From Phycisphaerae bacterium (GTDB taxonomy: Bacteria; Planctomycetota; Phycisphaerae; Tepidisphaerales; Tepidisphaeraceae), in NCBI GenBank assembly GCA_014380825.1, contig JACMJD010000604.1, positions 1 through 18,764 of the forward strand: DNA of 18,764 nt. Direction: 5' to 3'. A program made the position numbers and the translations under genes. Positions 18,367-18,764 of this stretch are shown here, in pieces; positions within the stretch are counted from its first letter, which is position 1, and each line of letters starts with the position of its first letter. The notes beneath the pieces were generated by a model. That model had not been told where the DNA came from. It searched no databases and saw only the letters and a program-made list of their open reading frames with translations.

Positions 18367-18389
18367 ATCGCCCGCCAGGGGCGGGCGAT
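18367..18389 (-). terminator. Hairpin terminator between leuB and the converging gene
   Basis: ATCGCCCGCC/GGCGGGCGAT is a perfect 10-bp stem with a 3-nt AGG loop. On the - strand it is followed by TTTTCGTTTTA, a good U-tract, so it should end the PEP-CTERM gene transcript. On the + strand it lies 62 bp after leuB with only a weak T content downstream, so for the ilv-leu operon it is a less certain terminator. The remaining gap (18305-18559) holds only a 6-bp hairpin (18406-18421) and nothing else I can name. Confidence 0.7.
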
Positions 18390-18559
18390 ACGTGCCAGGA
18401 CATTGATCGCCAGTCGGCGATTGACCCCGACAGCATAGGGGGACCATGATGTGCAATAAGAGCACGTCGAGTGGCACTTTTGTCAGAGAGCCGTTTGGAC
18501 TGACCGCTTTAACTTTTAACTCGCCATAGAGTTACATGATGTCACGGGCTGGCGCTCTG

Positions 18560-18764
18560 TCAGCGCAAGTCTCGCCGGGTGCCGTGTCGACGGCGTCGTA
18601 CGCGCAGTGTTGCTAGATGGCTCCCAAGAATCATCAGCCCTGCGCAGCCGGCGCCCGGTTCCGGCACTGCGGCCACGAGTGTGTTGGCCGCGGCGGCGCC
18701 GTACGAATCGCCAGTGAAGTCTGATCGCAGGTCACCTGCGGGTTGGCCAGCAGAGGCGTTCAGC
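18560..18764 (-). CDS. PEP-CTERM sorting-signal protein, C-terminal end only
   Basis: Reading leftwards from the window edge, an open frame of 67 codons ends at TGA (18560-18562). It reads ...GDLRSDFTGDSYGAAAANTL then VAAVPEPGAG, a short hydrophobic stretch (GLMILGSHLATL) and a basic tail RVRRRRHGTRRDLR. VPEP plus hydrophobic segment plus Arg cluster is the PEP-CTERM signal, recognised by exosortase systems for protein export and surface attachment. The hydrophobic stretch is short and contains Ser and His, so the match is imperfect. The N-terminal bulk of the protein is outside the window, so its function is unknown. It converges on leuB. Confidence 0.7.
   Translation of the reverse strand, partial: LNASAGQPAGDLRSDFTGDSYGAAAANTLVAAVPEPGAGCAGLMILGSHLATLRVRRRRHGTRRDLR

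Overview
The window reads as a high-GC chromosomal segment of a free-living bacterium, all ordinary metabolic genes with no phage or transposase. The truncated gene at the right edge ends in a PEP-CTERM sorting signal. Together with the palindromic intergenic repeats this would fit Planctomycetota (Phycisphaerae-like), but I infer that from general features only and hold it at low to moderate confidence.

Layout. Bases 1-6615 are a nitrogen-assimilation block: the 3' part of gltB (glutamate synthase large subunit, entering from the left edge), gltD (small subunit), then on the opposite strand amt (ammonium transporter) followed by glnB (PII). gltD and glnB converge, and the gap between them is filled by a palindromic repeat. 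Bases 6616-7118 form a divergent control region. Bases 7119-18304 are a nine-gene branched-chain amino acid operon, all on the + strand: ilvD, ilvC, ilvG, ilvM, ilvA, leuA, leuC, leuD, leuB. It encodes threonine deaminase, the shared acetohydroxyacid synthase/isomeroreductase/dehydratase steps, and the complete leucine branch. Only the transaminase (ilvE) is missing from the set. After leuB there is a strong hairpin terminator and then the 3' end of a PEP-CTERM gene on the - strand.

The most interesting element is unannotated by length-based gene calling. Between a sigma70-like promoter (6789-6818) and ilvD lies a 48-codon leader ORF (6894-7040). Residues 20-35 read LGLVLVSLITLIGLLL, 12 of 16 being Leu, Val or Ile. 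It is followed by a textbook intrinsic terminator (7068-7101). The last sense codons of the leader carry a 9-nt segment perfectly complementary to the terminator's 5' arm. This has every part of a ribosome-mediated transcription attenuator analogous to enterobacterial ilvL, here placed in front of a combined ilv-leu operon.

Other points of note: two families of long near-perfect palindromes (two copies each), all at gene ends, one of which supplies the C-terminus of GltB; a PII protein with Phe in place of the uridylylated Tyr51; and an Amt with an unrecognised C-terminal extension of about 114 residues.
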